DNA from: CBDBZL01 sp031399025 | Lineage (GTDB): Bacteria; Pseudomonadota; Alphaproteobacteria; Sphingomonadales; Sphingomonadaceae | Assembly (NCBI GenBank): GCA_031399025.1 | Contig: JANNOJ010000065.1 | Location: forward strand, 51,306-115,305 | DNA: 64,000 nucleotides | Direction: 5' to 3' | Shown here: positions 38,301 to 46,171 of the stretch, one piece after another | Position numbering within the stretch: the first letter of the stretch is position 1 | How the letters are laid out: each line of letters begins with the position of its first letter | Notes under the pieces: model-generated | Told to the model about the DNA's origin: nothing | Seen by the model: only the letters and a program-made list of their open reading frames with translations | Database searches by the model: none | Position numbers and translations under genes: made by a program

Positions 38301-38522
38301 GACGCCGTTGATCTCCTGCTCGATCGGATTGGCCACCGTATCGGCCACCGTCTCGGCCGAGGCGCCCGGATAGACCGCGCTCACCGTCACCGTGGGCGGG
38401 ACCACCTCGGGGTACTGCGAAACCGGCAGGAACAGGTAGGAAATCGCGCCCACCAGGGTGATGATGATGGCGATCACCGCGGCGAAGATCGGCCGGTCGA
38501 TGAAGAAGCGGGATAGGCGCAT
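35310..38522 (-). CDS. RND multidrug efflux permease (AcrB/MexB family)
   Basis: 1070-residue inner-membrane RND transporter of the hydrophobe/amphiphile family. It begins MRLSRFFIDRPIFAAVIAIIITLVGAI, contains LFGLVLAIGIVVDDAIVVVENVER with the proton-relay Asp pair, the GSA and docking loops (IEGVGDVQLFG, FTPTFYVVCRALGE) and a repeat of the twelve-helix plan. The start is at 38522; coding extended further upstream in this frame is a shadow of the adaptor gene. It exports drugs or other toxic amphiphiles; the range cannot be predicted. Confidence 0.96.
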   Translation of the reverse strand: MRLSRFFIDRPIFAAVIAIIITLVGAISYLFLPVSQYPEVVPPTVTVSAVYPGASAETVADTVANPIEQEINGVDGMLYLSSQSTGDGRVTITVTFEPGTDLDEAQVLVQNRVAIAEPRLPEEVQRLGLVTRKTTPDFLLIVNLISPDGSLSREYMSNYAQTRIRDRLARIEGVGDVQLFGQRELAMRVWIDPGRAAALDLTAGDIVGALRAQNVQVAAGTLGQPPSPDSAFQLNVETQGRFTDPAQFENVVVRTDVEGRQVRVGDVARVELGAQDYSTSAYLNDRDSVIIPVLQEPGSNALAAAEEVQAVMDEVADDFPAGLEYRIVYNPTEFIQESVDAVIVTLVEAVILVVLVIIVFLQKWRASLIPVLAIPISLVGTFAVLAMLGYSLNNLSLFGLVLAIGIVVDDAIVVVENVERNLETGMSPLEAARTSMDEVGFALIAIVLVLCAVFVPTLFIGGLSGAFYQQFAVTISTATVISLIVSLTLSPALSALLLRQHERTREPSRIARMAGRASDAFNRGFERFSGSYARWTARLVAMPRRMMAVYGALIGLTGAALWITPTGFIPQQDQAYFLTVIQLPPGSATSRTDAVMKQVAARMLPLEGIDGAVMLSGFDGTSETQNASSAAAYWVLAPFAERAAKGLDVDTLMAQAAAATADIDEARLVIVKPPIIRGIGSAGGFRLMVEDRNGEGYAALQAASNAVIAQANQQQGMAGVYTFFDTGTPRVRADIDRDKAQILGVSPSAIFDTLQVYLGSAFINDFNLLGRTYRVTAQADAEHRNSAADIANLQTRSTSGAMVPLGSVTTLSDTTGPYRVTRYNLAPAVAIDGDTAPGYSTGQSLATMERVAAQVLPRGMDYEWTGIAYQQDTAGNTAILVFALAVLLVFLVLAAQYESLVMPLAIILIVPMCLLAAMVGVNLRGMDNNVLTQIGLIVLIALAAKNSILIVEFARQGEERGLSPVEAAVQAARDRLRPILMTSFAFILGTVPLVIATGAGAELRQALGTAVCFGMLGVTGFGLVFTPTFYVVCRALGERIDRLRQRGPRSDVRNDDRRGGPYPPALQPAE

Positions 38523-38575
38523 TGCGGGCGTTCCTCGGGAGAGGGGAAGGGCGCGGTCGGGGGTAAGGGGCGGCG

Positions 38576-39853
38576 TTACTGCCCCACGCTTGCGGCGCTG
38601 GCGGGGAGCGTGGTGACGCCGGCGGGGGTGTCGGGCGAGGGCCGCGGCGGCGGGGCGATCCGCCCGCGCCTCACCTGCACCTTGGCCCCCGGCATGGCCA
38701 TCTGGGTGCCTGCGATGACCACCTGCTCGGTGGGCGCCAGGCCGCCGCGGATCACCCGCAGGCCATCGACCACCGGCCCCAGCTGCACCTCGCGCGCCGA
38801 CACGGTGCCGTCGCGCCCGACGACCAGTACGAGCTTGCGCGTCTGGTCGGTCTGGATGGCGGTGTCGGGCACCAGCAGCGCCGGGCGCGGCTGGCCGGTG
38901 GCGATGCGCATATTGCCGAACATGCCGGGGGCAAGGAAGTTGTCGGGGTTGCGGACTACCGCGCGGGCGCGGATGGTTCCCGAGGCGGGGTCGAGGGCGT
39001 TGTCGGTGAAGTCGAGCGTGCCGCGGTGCGAATAGGCGCTCTCGTCTTGCAGCTTGATGTCCACCGCCGCGCCGCTGGCGATGCCCTCGCGGCGCGACTT
39101 GAGGAACAGGCCCTCCGACCCTTCGAAGGTGAAGTACAGCGGATCGGTGGCGTTGATCGTGGTCAGCAGCGTGGCCGAGGGACCATCGCCCGCTGCCACC
39201 AGATTGCCCGGATCCACCCGGCGGTCGGAGATGCGCCCGCCGATCGGTGCGCGCACGGTGGAGAACTCGACATCCAGCGCTCGCGTCCGGACCCGCGCCT
39301 GCGCCGCGGCGATCGCGGCCTGGGTGGCGTTCACCCGGGCGCGCAAGGCCTCGACCTCGCTTTGCGACACCGCATCGTCGGCCACCAGCCGCAGCGCGCG
39401 TTCCAGGTCGCTGCGGGCCAGCGCCAGGTCGCTGCGGGCCAGGGCAACGCCCGCCTCCGCTTCGGCCAGGGCGGCGCGGTAGGGGCGTGGGTCGATGGTG
39501 AACAGCGGTTGCCCGGCGCGCACGAACTGCCCGTCGGTGAAATGCACGGCGGTGACCTGGCCCGAGACGCGCGGGCGCAGTTCGACGCTGCGGCTCGCCT
39601 CGAAGCGGCCGATCAGCTCGTCCCATTCGGTCACCTCGCGCTGTAGCGGCGAGGCGATGGTGACGATCGGGGCGGGCGGCGGCGGGGCCGGCGCCTCGGT
39701 GCCCCGCAGCAGGAACCAGGCCAGCGCCACCGCCCCGGCGATGAGCGCGACCCAGGCCCAGCGACGGCGCGAACGGCCCGGAGGGTGCTCGGCCCGGTAG
39801 CCGTCCGGCTCGGCCCGCGCGCCATCAAGATCGATAGGTGCCTGGTCGTTCAT
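38576..39853 (-). CDS. RND periplasmic adaptor (membrane fusion protein)
   Basis: 425-residue adaptor of the efflux pump. One N-terminal helix (RRRWAWVALIAGAVALAWFLL) is followed by the lipoyl-type motif (FEASRSVELRPRVSGQVTAVHFTDGQFVRAGQPLFTIDPRPY), a coiled-coil hairpin (ARSDLALARSDLERALRLVADDAVSQSEVEALRARV) and the beta-barrel. The DNA at 39416-39437 has a short direct repeat matching the repeated LARSDLALARSDL residues. The start at 39853 places the helix near the N-terminus. First gene of the adaptor-permease-channel operon. Confidence 0.94.
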   Translation of the reverse strand: MNDQAPIDLDGARAEPDGYRAEHPPGRSRRRWAWVALIAGAVALAWFLLRGTEAPAPPPPAPIVTIASPLQREVTEWDELIGRFEASRSVELRPRVSGQVTAVHFTDGQFVRAGQPLFTIDPRPYRAALAEAEAGVALARSDLALARSDLERALRLVADDAVSQSEVEALRARVNATQAAIAAAQARVRTRALDVEFSTVRAPIGGRISDRRVDPGNLVAAGDGPSATLLTTINATDPLYFTFEGSEGLFLKSRREGIASGAAVDIKLQDESAYSHRGTLDFTDNALDPASGTIRARAVVRNPDNFLAPGMFGNMRIATGQPRPALLVPDTAIQTDQTRKLVLVVGRDGTVSAREVQLGPVVDGLRVIRGGLAPTEQVVIAGTQMAMPGAKVQVRRGRIAPPPRPSPDTPAGVTTLPASAASVGQ

Positions 39854-40041
39854 CGAGCGTCCTTCGCACGGGGTTCGCCGCTGCACGATCGCCTCGGCGC
39901 ACTCCACCCCCTCTCGAAAGCGGGGCTCGCGAGAATGGTGGAGAGGGCAGCGGCCCGAAGCCGGGCATACCGCCATGACATTGTGAAGAAGGGGGTGTCC
40001 GCCAGCTCGATCCGGCCGGATCATTCCGCTTCCGTTAATCT

Positions 40042-40069
40042 GTACCGCTAAGTATGTAATCTGCGGTTA
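40042..40069. promoter_or_regulatory. Possible TetR operator before the efflux operon
   Basis: An imperfect inverted repeat (TACCGC ... GCGGTTA) lies between the tetR gene and the adaptor gene. A related GCGGTATACATT is just upstream of the tetR start (40736-40747). Two similar sites in front of the regulator and of the pump would fit an autoregulated repressor. Support is by eye only. Confidence 0.3.
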
Positions 40070-40131
40070 AGGTCAAGACCTAGTTGCGGCCCGGCAGATG
40101 ATTTTTCTCGCAGCCCGCGCCGCGGCAAGCC

Positions 40132-40731
40132 TCAGCGGCTTGGCCAAACCGCCAGGGCGGCATCGGCAACTTGCTGTAATTGAAGGCTGTCCGCGCCGCT
40201 GCTGGCCTGCACTGAAATGCCCTGGATGAGCGCCACAAGATACCGGGTCATCGCCTCGGCTTCGACCGGGATGGTGAAATCTCCCTCGTCGATGCCGCGC
40301 TGCATCCGCGCGAGCATCGCGACTCGCGACGATTCCAACCGTTCGAGCACCGCCTCGCGGATCGGCGAATCCGCCGCGTGGCAGTTGATCGAGGCGATCA
40401 CGCCCATACAGCCGCGGCACCCCGAGCCGGTCACCGTCTCGATTGCGCCACGGAGCAACCGCTCGGCCACGCCCTTCGCCGTGGGGGCGGCCAGCGCTAC
40501 GCCGACATAGGCGAGCTTCTCGCTTTCGTAGAGATCTAGCGCCTGGGTGAAGAGCGCTTCCTTGTTGCCGAAGGCGGCGTACAGGCTGGGGCGGGTGATC
40601 CCCATCGCTTCGGTCAGGTCGGTGAGCGAGGCGCCCTCGTAACCCTTGCGCCAGAACACGCTGAGGGCGGCGGCCAGGGCCTGTTCGGTATCGAATTCGC
40701 GAGGACGGCCGCGCACGGCGAGTTTTTCCAT
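40132..40731 (-). CDS. TetR family transcriptional regulator
   Basis: 199 residues. An N-terminal helix-turn-helix (GRPREFDTEQALAAALSVFWRKGYEGASLTDLTEAMGITRPSLYAAFGNKEALF) is followed by a helical ligand domain with a paired-cysteine segment (GSGCRGCMGVIAS). Upstream of the RND efflux operon and in the same direction, it is the likely local repressor of the pump. The start at 40731 (MEKLAVRGRP) was chosen because the domain begins there; the longer frame upstream has no protein character. Confidence 0.92.
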   Translation of the reverse strand: MEKLAVRGRPREFDTEQALAAALSVFWRKGYEGASLTDLTEAMGITRPSLYAAFGNKEALFTQALDLYESEKLAYVGVALAAPTAKGVAERLLRGAIETVTGSGCRGCMGVIASINCHAADSPIREAVLERLESSRVAMLARMQRGIDEGDFTIPVEAEAMTRYLVALIQGISVQASSGADSLQLQQVADAALAVWPSR

Positions 40732-40870
40732 ATCGGGCGGTATACATTGGAACCCACGACGGCGTCCACTCCCCGTTTGCCAATGCGGCGAACACCTCCG
40801 GCGGGCGGGTCGCGTGCTCGGACCCACCGGCGGGCGCCAGCGGGGTCGCCCCGGCTCGCACCCGTGCGGC

Positions 40871-41584
40871 TCAGCCCGCAGCGACCGCGCACAACTCAGG
40901 CAGGGGGTCGAAAAAGCGGCGATAAGGCAGCCGTGCACGCAGGGCGACCAGCTCGCTGAGCCGGAACGTGTTGGCGCGCCGCTCGATTTCGCCGTCCCGC
41001 TCCAGATGGGCCATCGTGCGGCTGACGTGCACGCTAGTCGAGCCGATAAGATCGCCGATTTCCTCCTGGGTGAGCCGCACCGGCAACCAGTTGCGCGTGT
41101 GTCCGGTGGCGCCGTACTCGTCCTGCAGGTCGAGCAGCACGATGCGCAGCGAATCCCTTGCCGGCAGCGAGATCAGTGCCCGCACCCTCCGTGACACGCG
41201 CATGGCGCGCCGCACCTCGTGCTCGTGCAGCGCCGCGGCCATCATGGCGTCGTCGGCCAGCACGGCAGCGAGTCGCGCCCGATCGAGCACCAGAACTTCG
41301 CTGCGGGCTTTGAACAGGATATTCTCCGGCGTGTCCTCGCGTTCCGGGCGAATCCAATTGCAGATCGCCCCCGGCCCATAGAAATCGAAGATGTGCCGCG
41401 TGCGGCCCGACAGGATCGAGAAATCGAACGCGAAGCCGTCGCCCAGCACATACAATCCGTCGTCATACCCGCACCCGGCGAGGACGGCGTGATCACGGTC
41501 GAGCAGCCAGCGGTCGCGGACACAGTTCTCGAGTGGCGAAAAGTCCTGATCCGGGGCGAACGGGGCGACCCGGCGCAGCATCAT
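40871..41584 (-). CDS. Crp/Fnr family regulator
   Basis: About 237 residues from the start chosen at 41584; an alternative in-frame ATG at 41581 and a much longer frame to 41788 exist. The N-terminal part is a cyclic-nucleotide-binding-type jelly roll (DRWLLDRDHAVLAGCGYDDGLYVLGDGFAFDFSIL...HIFDFYGPGAICNW), and the C-terminal part a winged helix with LTQEEIGDLIGSTSVHVSRTMAHLERDGEIER, the classical Crp recognition helix. No FNR-type cysteine cluster is seen. Its targets are unknown. Confidence 0.82.
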   Translation of the reverse strand: MMLRRVAPFAPDQDFSPLENCVRDRWLLDRDHAVLAGCGYDDGLYVLGDGFAFDFSILSGRTRHIFDFYGPGAICNWIRPEREDTPENILFKARSEVLVLDRARLAAVLADDAMMAAALHEHEVRRAMRVSRRVRALISLPARDSLRIVLLDLQDEYGATGHTRNWLPVRLTQEEIGDLIGSTSVHVSRTMAHLERDGEIERRANTFRLSELVALRARLPYRRFFDPLPELCAVAAG

Positions 41585-41994
41585 GCACAATGGGCTGGTC
41601 GATAGCGGAAAACTCAGGTCGGACAGTTCGAAACTCCCCTCAGACGCCTTGCCAGCCAAATGCGCCGCATAAAGAAACCACGAGTCACTCAGCTTGTTCC
41701 GGGATAGGATGAAGTTACCGATCTTGCCCCGTAAGGCGGAAACCGCTGGCAGTAATTCCCATTCTGGGACAATATTGCGGGGTCGCAAGACTGCTGTTCA
41801 AACTGTATTATTCGTTAGTGGATTGTCCGCCGCGACGCATGCCCGAGTACCGCGCCGGATTATGCAACGGCAGCTTCATCGCGAGTTGTCGCTTCGATGC
41901 ACCCGATGATGGCGAACAGTCCGGACATCAGAAAAGCGGGCCACATGCGGCCCCCTTCTTGGTGTCGCCACGCCCGGCCGAGCCGAGGCGCTTG
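41585..41994. other. Intergenic stretch without a recognised gene
   Basis: About 410 nt between the Crp-type regulator and the DUF6152 gene. Small frames on both strands lack ribosome-binding sites and protein character. The part next to the regulator may be its leader or an N-terminal extension. I see no tRNA, repeat or terminator. Confidence 0.4.
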
Positions 41995-42414
41995 TCAGTT
42001 GGTGGCGCGCCGCGCCGCGGCGGCGACCGCCGCGGTCGTCGTCGGGTTGCCGAGCGACGGTTCGCGGCCGTTGGGAAAGCGGATCTCCGCCGCCGAGGCG
42101 CGCGTGCCGCCATCGCGGGCGCGGAAGGCATCGACGATGATGTCGGTGCCCGCCGGGAGCGAGTTCCGGTTCCAGCCGCGCCGCAGCAGCGCGCTGGGGG
42201 CGCCGCCCTCGACCCGCCAGGTCTGGCCGTTGACGGTGCGCAGGTGAATCCACGAATGCGGGTTCACCCACTCGAACTTCACCACCTTGCCCTCAAGCCG
42301 GATCGGCTTGTTGCGATCGAACTCGGCGGCGAAGGAATGGTGCGCGCCGGCACCCACGGCGCCGATCGCCAACGCCGCTGCCACCGCGGCTGCGGCAAGC
42401 CTATTGGTGTTCAT
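41995..42414 (-). CDS. DUF6152 family secreted protein
   Basis: 139 residues with a signal peptide (MNTNRLAAAAVAAALAIGAVGAGA) and the DUF6152 core: HHSFAAEFDRNKPIRLEGKVVKFEWVNPHSWIHL, where Ala-His-His-Ser starts the mature protein. The family is periplasmic, of unknown function, and common next to quinoprotein dehydrogenase and DUF6644 genes, as here. The ATG at 42414 overlaps the small upstream ORF stop by 4 nt. Confidence 0.88.
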   Translation of the reverse strand: MNTNRLAAAAVAAALAIGAVGAGAHHSFAAEFDRNKPIRLEGKVVKFEWVNPHSWIHLRTVNGQTWRVEGGAPSALLRRGWNRNSLPAGTDIIVDAFRARDGGTRASAAEIRFPNGREPSLGNPTTTAAVAAAARRATN

Positions 42415-42566
42415 GTCATTGGCCTCCTGAAGATGGCGTCGAGGTTCGGCTTGCCGTCGAGCCGCTCCAGGCGCTGCGCCTCGTGCGCCAGAGCTGGTCC
42501 CGCCCCCAGCGTCGCCCACGCCATGGCTGCCGCCGCGAACGTGGCGAAACCTGTCCTGCCCCTCAT
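42411..42566 (-). pseudogene. Very short secreted ORF, probably truncated
   Basis: 51 codons starting at ATG 42566 after a strong AGGAGAGG site. It encodes a clear signal peptide (GFATFAAAAMAWATLGAGPALA) and then HEAQRLERLDGKPNLDAIFRRPMT before the stop. The segment LDGKPNLDxI is the beginning of a longer family of secreted proteins that normally continues for several hundred residues after DGKPDLxGIW. Here it stops immediately and is coupled to the DUF6152 gene. I read it as an internally deleted remnant; a functional mini-protein is less likely. Confidence 0.5.
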
Positions 42567-42586
42567 AACCTCTCCTGTAACCTGGC

Positions 42587-42679
42587 CTATCGTGCGAGCG
42601 AATACACTCCAACGACGCCGCTGACATTGATGGCCAGGTATTGTCTGCCGTCCCGCCCGGGGTACGTCAACGGATTGGC
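42587..42679 (-). pseudogene. C-terminal remnant of a PQQ-dependent dehydrogenase
   Basis: A short frame reads ANPLTYPGRDGRQYLAINVSG and ends VYSLAR before a stop. It resembles the last blade of PQQ-dependent (quinoprotein) dehydrogenases, which end with a PxTYxxxDGxQYVAI pattern. No start or upstream domain is present in this frame within 42.7-42.95 kb. It is on the same strand as another quinoprotein-like fragment at 44.3-44.7 kb. Confidence 0.45.
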
Positions 42680-42958
42680 GTGGGCGTTGCCTTCCAGCGG
42701 GTTTTGGCACTGGTCGCATGCGGCAGGGCGGCGCCCCATGAGAAGCGGCCGGTCGCCCCGCTTGCCCGCCAGCGCTGAAATTGATTCCGCGCCACGACAA
42801 CAAGGTTGATAGAAGCCGAGGTAGCGCCTTGCGGGGCACGCGTAACCTCTGATTCCCTCCGCGGGCGGGCGCTGGCAGTGGTGATGGCCCGAGCAGGGTG
42901 CGGACAACCGGCCGCAGCACTGTTCCGGCGGCCAAGCAAAGGGGGCACGTGAGAGCCG

Positions 42959-43489
42959 ATGGGCGACTTTCTGTTCAATTTCACGGAGTGGCTGCGCACC
43001 ACCTTCCTGGTGGAACTGGCGCTGAGCATTGCCGACACCCAGATGAGCCTGTGGATCGTCGAGCGCTTCTGGGTGATCCCGATCATCCAGGTGTTCCACA
43101 TCCTGGCGATCTCGGGCTCATTCGCCGCGGTGCTGATGATCGCCGCGCGGGTTTACGGCGTCGCCGGACACGCGTCGCTGGCCGAGACATCGCAGCGCTA
43201 CACCAAGGTGCTGTGGTGGTCGCTGGCCGTGCTGGTGGTCACGGGTCTGGGCATGATCGTCGGCGAGCCGGAGCGCCAGCTCATCAACCCCATCTTCTGG
43301 ATCAAGATGGTGCTGGTGGTCGTGGGCGTGGTGGTGGCAGCGGCGTTCGCCGGCAGCCTGCGCCGCATGCTCAGCACCGGAGGCGGGGAGGTGGCCGGCG
43401 GACCGGCCAAGGCCACCGCCGCCTTCCTGGTCGTCCTGTGGTGTCTGATCATGGCCGGTGGGCGCTGGATCGCCTACGCGCCGGTGTGA
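42959..43489 (+). CDS. DUF6644 family membrane protein
   Basis: 176-residue integral membrane protein with four hydrophobic helices. Typical features are FWVIPIIQVFHILAISGSFAAVLMIAARVYGVAG and INPIFWIKMVLVVVGV. The histidine in the second helix (QVFHILA) is conserved in both DUF6644 copies here and could bind heme, which is a guess. Function unknown. It is followed after 17 nt by a second member. Confidence 0.82.
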   Translation: MGDFLFNFTEWLRTTFLVELALSIADTQMSLWIVERFWVIPIIQVFHILAISGSFAAVLMIAARVYGVAGHASLAETSQRYTKVLWWSLAVLVVTGLGMIVGEPERQLINPIFWIKMVLVVVGVVVAAAFAGSLRRMLSTGGGEVAGGPAKATAAFLVVLWCLIMAGGRWIAYAPV

Positions 43490-43506
43490 GGGGGTAAACA
43501 GCTTAC

Positions 43507-44019
43507 ATGTACTATCCGGAACCGACCAACATCTGGGAATCGATCGAGTATTCGCCGCTCGGCCTCTACCTTGCAGAGAGCACCTGGGCGTTCCCCACGC
43601 TCGAGACGCTGCACGTCATTGCCCTGGTTACCGTCATCGGCACGATCGCGATCGTCGACCTGCGGCTGGTCGGCGTCGCCAGCCGCGCGCACCGCGTGTC
43701 GCTGCTGGCCAAGGACACCCTGCCCTGGACCTGGGGGGCGTTCGCGCTGGCGGCGATCACCGGCACGCTGCTGTTCATCAGCAAGGCCTCCAGCTACGTC
43801 ATCAACCCCTACTTCCTGTGGAAGATGGCGCTGCTCGCGCTGGCGGGGCTGAACATGATGTATTTTCACCTCACCATGTGGCGCACGGTCGATCATTGGG
43901 AGAAGGATCCCAGCTTTCCCGTGGCGGCTAAGGTCGCCGGCTGGCTGTCGCTCATCTTCTGGGTGGGTGTGGTGTTCTTCGGCCGGGCGATCGGTTTTAC
44001 GCTGGGGTTCTATTTCTAG
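43507..44019 (+). CDS. DUF6644 family membrane protein, second copy
   Basis: 170 residues, four to five helices. Shares with its neighbour the WAFPTLETLHVIALVTVIGTIAIVDLRLVG and INPYFLWKMALLALAGLNMMYFH pattern (His in the second helix; INPxFxxKM before the fourth). The two differ clearly, so they probably form a heteromeric membrane pair. Co-located with DUF6152 on the opposite strand. Confidence 0.82.
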   Translation: MYYPEPTNIWESIEYSPLGLYLAESTWAFPTLETLHVIALVTVIGTIAIVDLRLVGVASRAHRVSLLAKDTLPWTWGAFALAAITGTLLFISKASSYVINPYFLWKMALLALAGLNMMYFHLTMWRTVDHWEKDPSFPVAAKVAGWLSLIFWVGVVFFGRAIGFTLGFYF

Positions 44020-44343
44020 CTGGCGAACTCGGAGAATGAAAGGGGCCGCTCGGGTTCGCGGGGCTGGCCTGCCCACGCTGGTCCCTAGAGGCGGGAGCGG
44101 CCTTCCCGCCGCCCAGGCGCAGTGGGCTGGCCACGCGATCCTGATACGCCCCCGCGCTGCGCCGCGCCGTCCTGCCCGGAGGCCGCCGTGACCGGTGGCC
44201 CATCCGGGCGTAAGGAGCCTTCATCCTCGCTGGCGCCGACCAGCACGTCGACCCTGTTCCGGCGGGCTCGGCGAACACCTTCGACCGGGCTGCCCGGATG
44301 ATGTTGCCGGGTGCTGACGGTATCGCCGGGCGTGGCGGCGGGG

Positions 44344-44697
44344 TCAGGCGGACGGCGCCCCGGCGGCGCCCATGGGGGTGGCGCCGCAGGCGCCCAGCGT
44401 GGTCGGCGCCGGTCGGGTGGGCCCGGCATGCTGGCCCGGCACGTCGGAGGCAGCGACAGGCTTCTCCTCGAGCGGCCAGACCGGCTCGCCCGCGCTCCGG
44501 TCGAAGGCGAACCGACCACCGTGCCTGGCGGTCTGGACCAGGATGGGGATGCGCTCGCCAGTGCCGCCCGGACCACCCTTGGTGATGGTCATCGGTTCGG
44601 GCGCCCCGCGCAGATCCACCCCGCCGCTGGCGCCGCAACCGGGCGGCGTTGCGGTCGGCGGATCGATCAAGTCAAGCTCCCCCGGCCGCCGATTCAC
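44344..44697 (-). pseudogene. Internal remnant of a PQQ-dependent dehydrogenase
   Basis: A frame on the minus strand contains ILVQTARHGGRFAFDRSAGEP and then VWPLEEKPVAASDVPGQ followed by HAGPTRP. This matches the conserved middle of membrane quinoprotein dehydrogenases (FVFDRETGEPVWPIEERPV...SDVPGE...PTQP). The flanks do not continue the protein, and it begins without a credible ribosome-binding site. The whole 44.02-44.79 kb interval holds no intact gene. With the C-terminal fragment at 42.6 kb this suggests decay of one or two quinoprotein genes. Confidence 0.5.
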
Positions 44698-44794
44698 GGC
44701 ATGGCGCGGCCGTGCTTCGACCTAGCCGCACCCAGGCGCGCTCAACAAGCGGCAAACCCAGGCGAGTTTGACAAATCCCGGAATACCGGACGGA

Positions 44795-45463
44795 TCATTC
44801 CGCTGCCGCACCCTGCATCTCGTGCCCTTCCACCGTGCCCTCGATGGTTCTGCTCGCCCCTGCGATCGGGCGCTCCTGCGCGGGGCCGCTGCCATAGATG
44901 GTGGCGGTGGTCATGGGCCCCGTGGCGGTGAGCCGCAAGGTGACAATGTCCGTGCTGCGATTGTCCCAGTACCAGCCGTGCTCACCGGTGAAGGCGGGGA
45001 TGTAGGTGCCCTGCATGGAGGTCGCCTCGCCGATGTCGTAGCTCTCGGTCAGCTCGGCGCCGCCTTCGAACGGATGGGCGTGCATGTCGTAGTTGAGCGC
45101 GCCCGTTGCCTCCCAGCGGAAGGTCATCGGCTGGCCGCCGGGCAGGGTGTACTTGAACTCGATCGATGCGTAGGGCGCGAGTTCGTACTCCCAGGTGTCG
45201 CCAACCCCCGCGCCAGGTTCGGGCGGCGTATCGGTCAGCATCAGCACCTCATCGTTCGCCATCCGCGCCAGGCCGCGCTCCAGCTCGGGATTGGCGGGAT
45301 CGGCGATCCGGTCGAGCCCGGTCGCCCGCCCGACGCCGAACGGATCGAAGCCGGTCTCGGCGGGCAGGACGAAGAGGACCAGGGCCGCCGCCGCGGCCAA
45401 TGCGACGCCGCCGTAAAGCAGCGGCCGCCCGCGGCCCCGCGGCGCTTGTTCGGTTGCATTCAT
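44795..45463 (-). CDS. Membrane-anchored protein, 'transmembrane anchor' type
   Basis: 222 residues: an N-terminal basic region and one helix (LLYGGVALAAAAALVLFVLPAETGFDPFGVG), then a periplasmic beta-rich domain (YELAPYASIEFKYTLPGGQPMTFRWEATGALNYDMHAHPFEGG...GWYWDNRSTDIVTLRLTATG). The HAHPFEGG and HGWYW segments look like a ligand or metal site. It overlaps the HupE/UreJ gene by 4 nt and probably acts with it. Family function is unknown to me. Confidence 0.72.
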   Translation of the reverse strand: MNATEQAPRGRGRPLLYGGVALAAAAALVLFVLPAETGFDPFGVGRATGLDRIADPANPELERGLARMANDEVLMLTDTPPEPGAGVGDTWEYELAPYASIEFKYTLPGGQPMTFRWEATGALNYDMHAHPFEGGAELTESYDIGEATSMQGTYIPAFTGEHGWYWDNRSTDIVTLRLTATGPMTTATIYGSGPAQERPIAGASRTIEGTVEGHEMQGAAAE

Positions 45464-46170
45464 GACGCGAGATACCCCTCGATCTGGACGGCGGTGAGCA
45501 GCAGCCCGGCGCCGATCAACGCCACATTGGCGGCGATGGCGTATTTTGGAAAGCTCGGCCGTTGCCGCCATGCATCCAGCACCAGCACCACGAGTGCAAG
45601 GACGATCACCTGGCCGATCTCCACGCCCGCGTTGAAGGCGACGAGGTTCGCGAGCAGGCCATCGGGCGCCATTTCGAGGTCCATCAGCTTGCTCGCCAGC
45701 CCCAGGCCGTGGAACAGGCCGAACACCAGCACCGCGAGGCGGGTATCGATCCGCAGGCCCAGACGCTCGAAGCCGCCGATGTTCTCGACCCCCTTATACA
45801 CCACCGACAGGCCGATGATCGCATCGATGATGAAGGAATTGACCCCGAACCCGAGCAGCACGCCGCCCATCAGGGTGGTCGAATGGCCCAGGGTGAACAG
45901 CGAGACATAGAGCACCACCTGCTTCAGCCGGCGCAGGAAGAACACCACGCCGACGAGGAAGGCGATGTGGTCGTAGCCGGTCACCATGTGCTTGGCGCCC
46001 AGGTACGCGAAGGGGACGATCGCCGGCCCGTCGATCGAGCGCACGAAGGCGCGGTCGCCTTCCGCCACGTCGTGGGCCAGCGCTGGATCAGCCGCGGCCA
46101 GGAGCAAGCCGAGCGCGAGCAGCAATCCCAGCGCGACCGCGATGGAGCAGGGCCGGCCGACCGCGCGCAC
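45460..46170 (-). CDS. HupE/UreJ family membrane protein, second copy
   Basis: 236 residues from a GTG at 46170 that immediately follows the upstream cytochrome stop. Signal-like start, then KHMVTGYDHIAFLVGVVFFLRR, FTLGHSTTLMGG, LVFGLFHGLGLASKLM and FNAGVEIGQVIVLALV, the HupE/UreJ signature residues (GxDHxxF, GHS, GxxHGxG, ExxQ). It shares these with the longer copy at 13254 but lacks that protein's large periplasmic half. The substrate (often assumed nickel or cobalt) is unproven. Confidence 0.8.
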   Translation of the reverse strand: MRAVGRPCSIAVALGLLLALGLLLAAADPALAHDVAEGDRAFVRSIDGPAIVPFAYLGAKHMVTGYDHIAFLVGVVFFLRRLKQVVLYVSLFTLGHSTTLMGGVLLGFGVNSFIIDAIIGLSVVYKGVENIGGFERLGLRIDTRLAVLVFGLFHGLGLASKLMDLEMAPDGLLANLVAFNAGVEIGQVIVLALVVLVLDAWRQRPSFPKYAIAANVALIGAGLLLTAVQIEGYLAS

Positions 46171-46171
46171 C

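Noticed and set aside
36378..38516. Open frame of about 712 codons opposite the RND permease
   Set aside because: Asp/His/Arg-rich shadow of a well-supported gene; no ribosome-binding site and no family features.
39496..39853. Extension of the RND permease frame into the adaptor gene
   Set aside because: The permease clearly begins MRLSRFF at 38522; upstream residues are an out-of-phase reading of the adaptor.
42959..44019. DUF6644 pair as cytochrome b561-like proteins
   Set aside because: Each has only one clearly conserved His per helix set; the usual four heme ligands are not visible.
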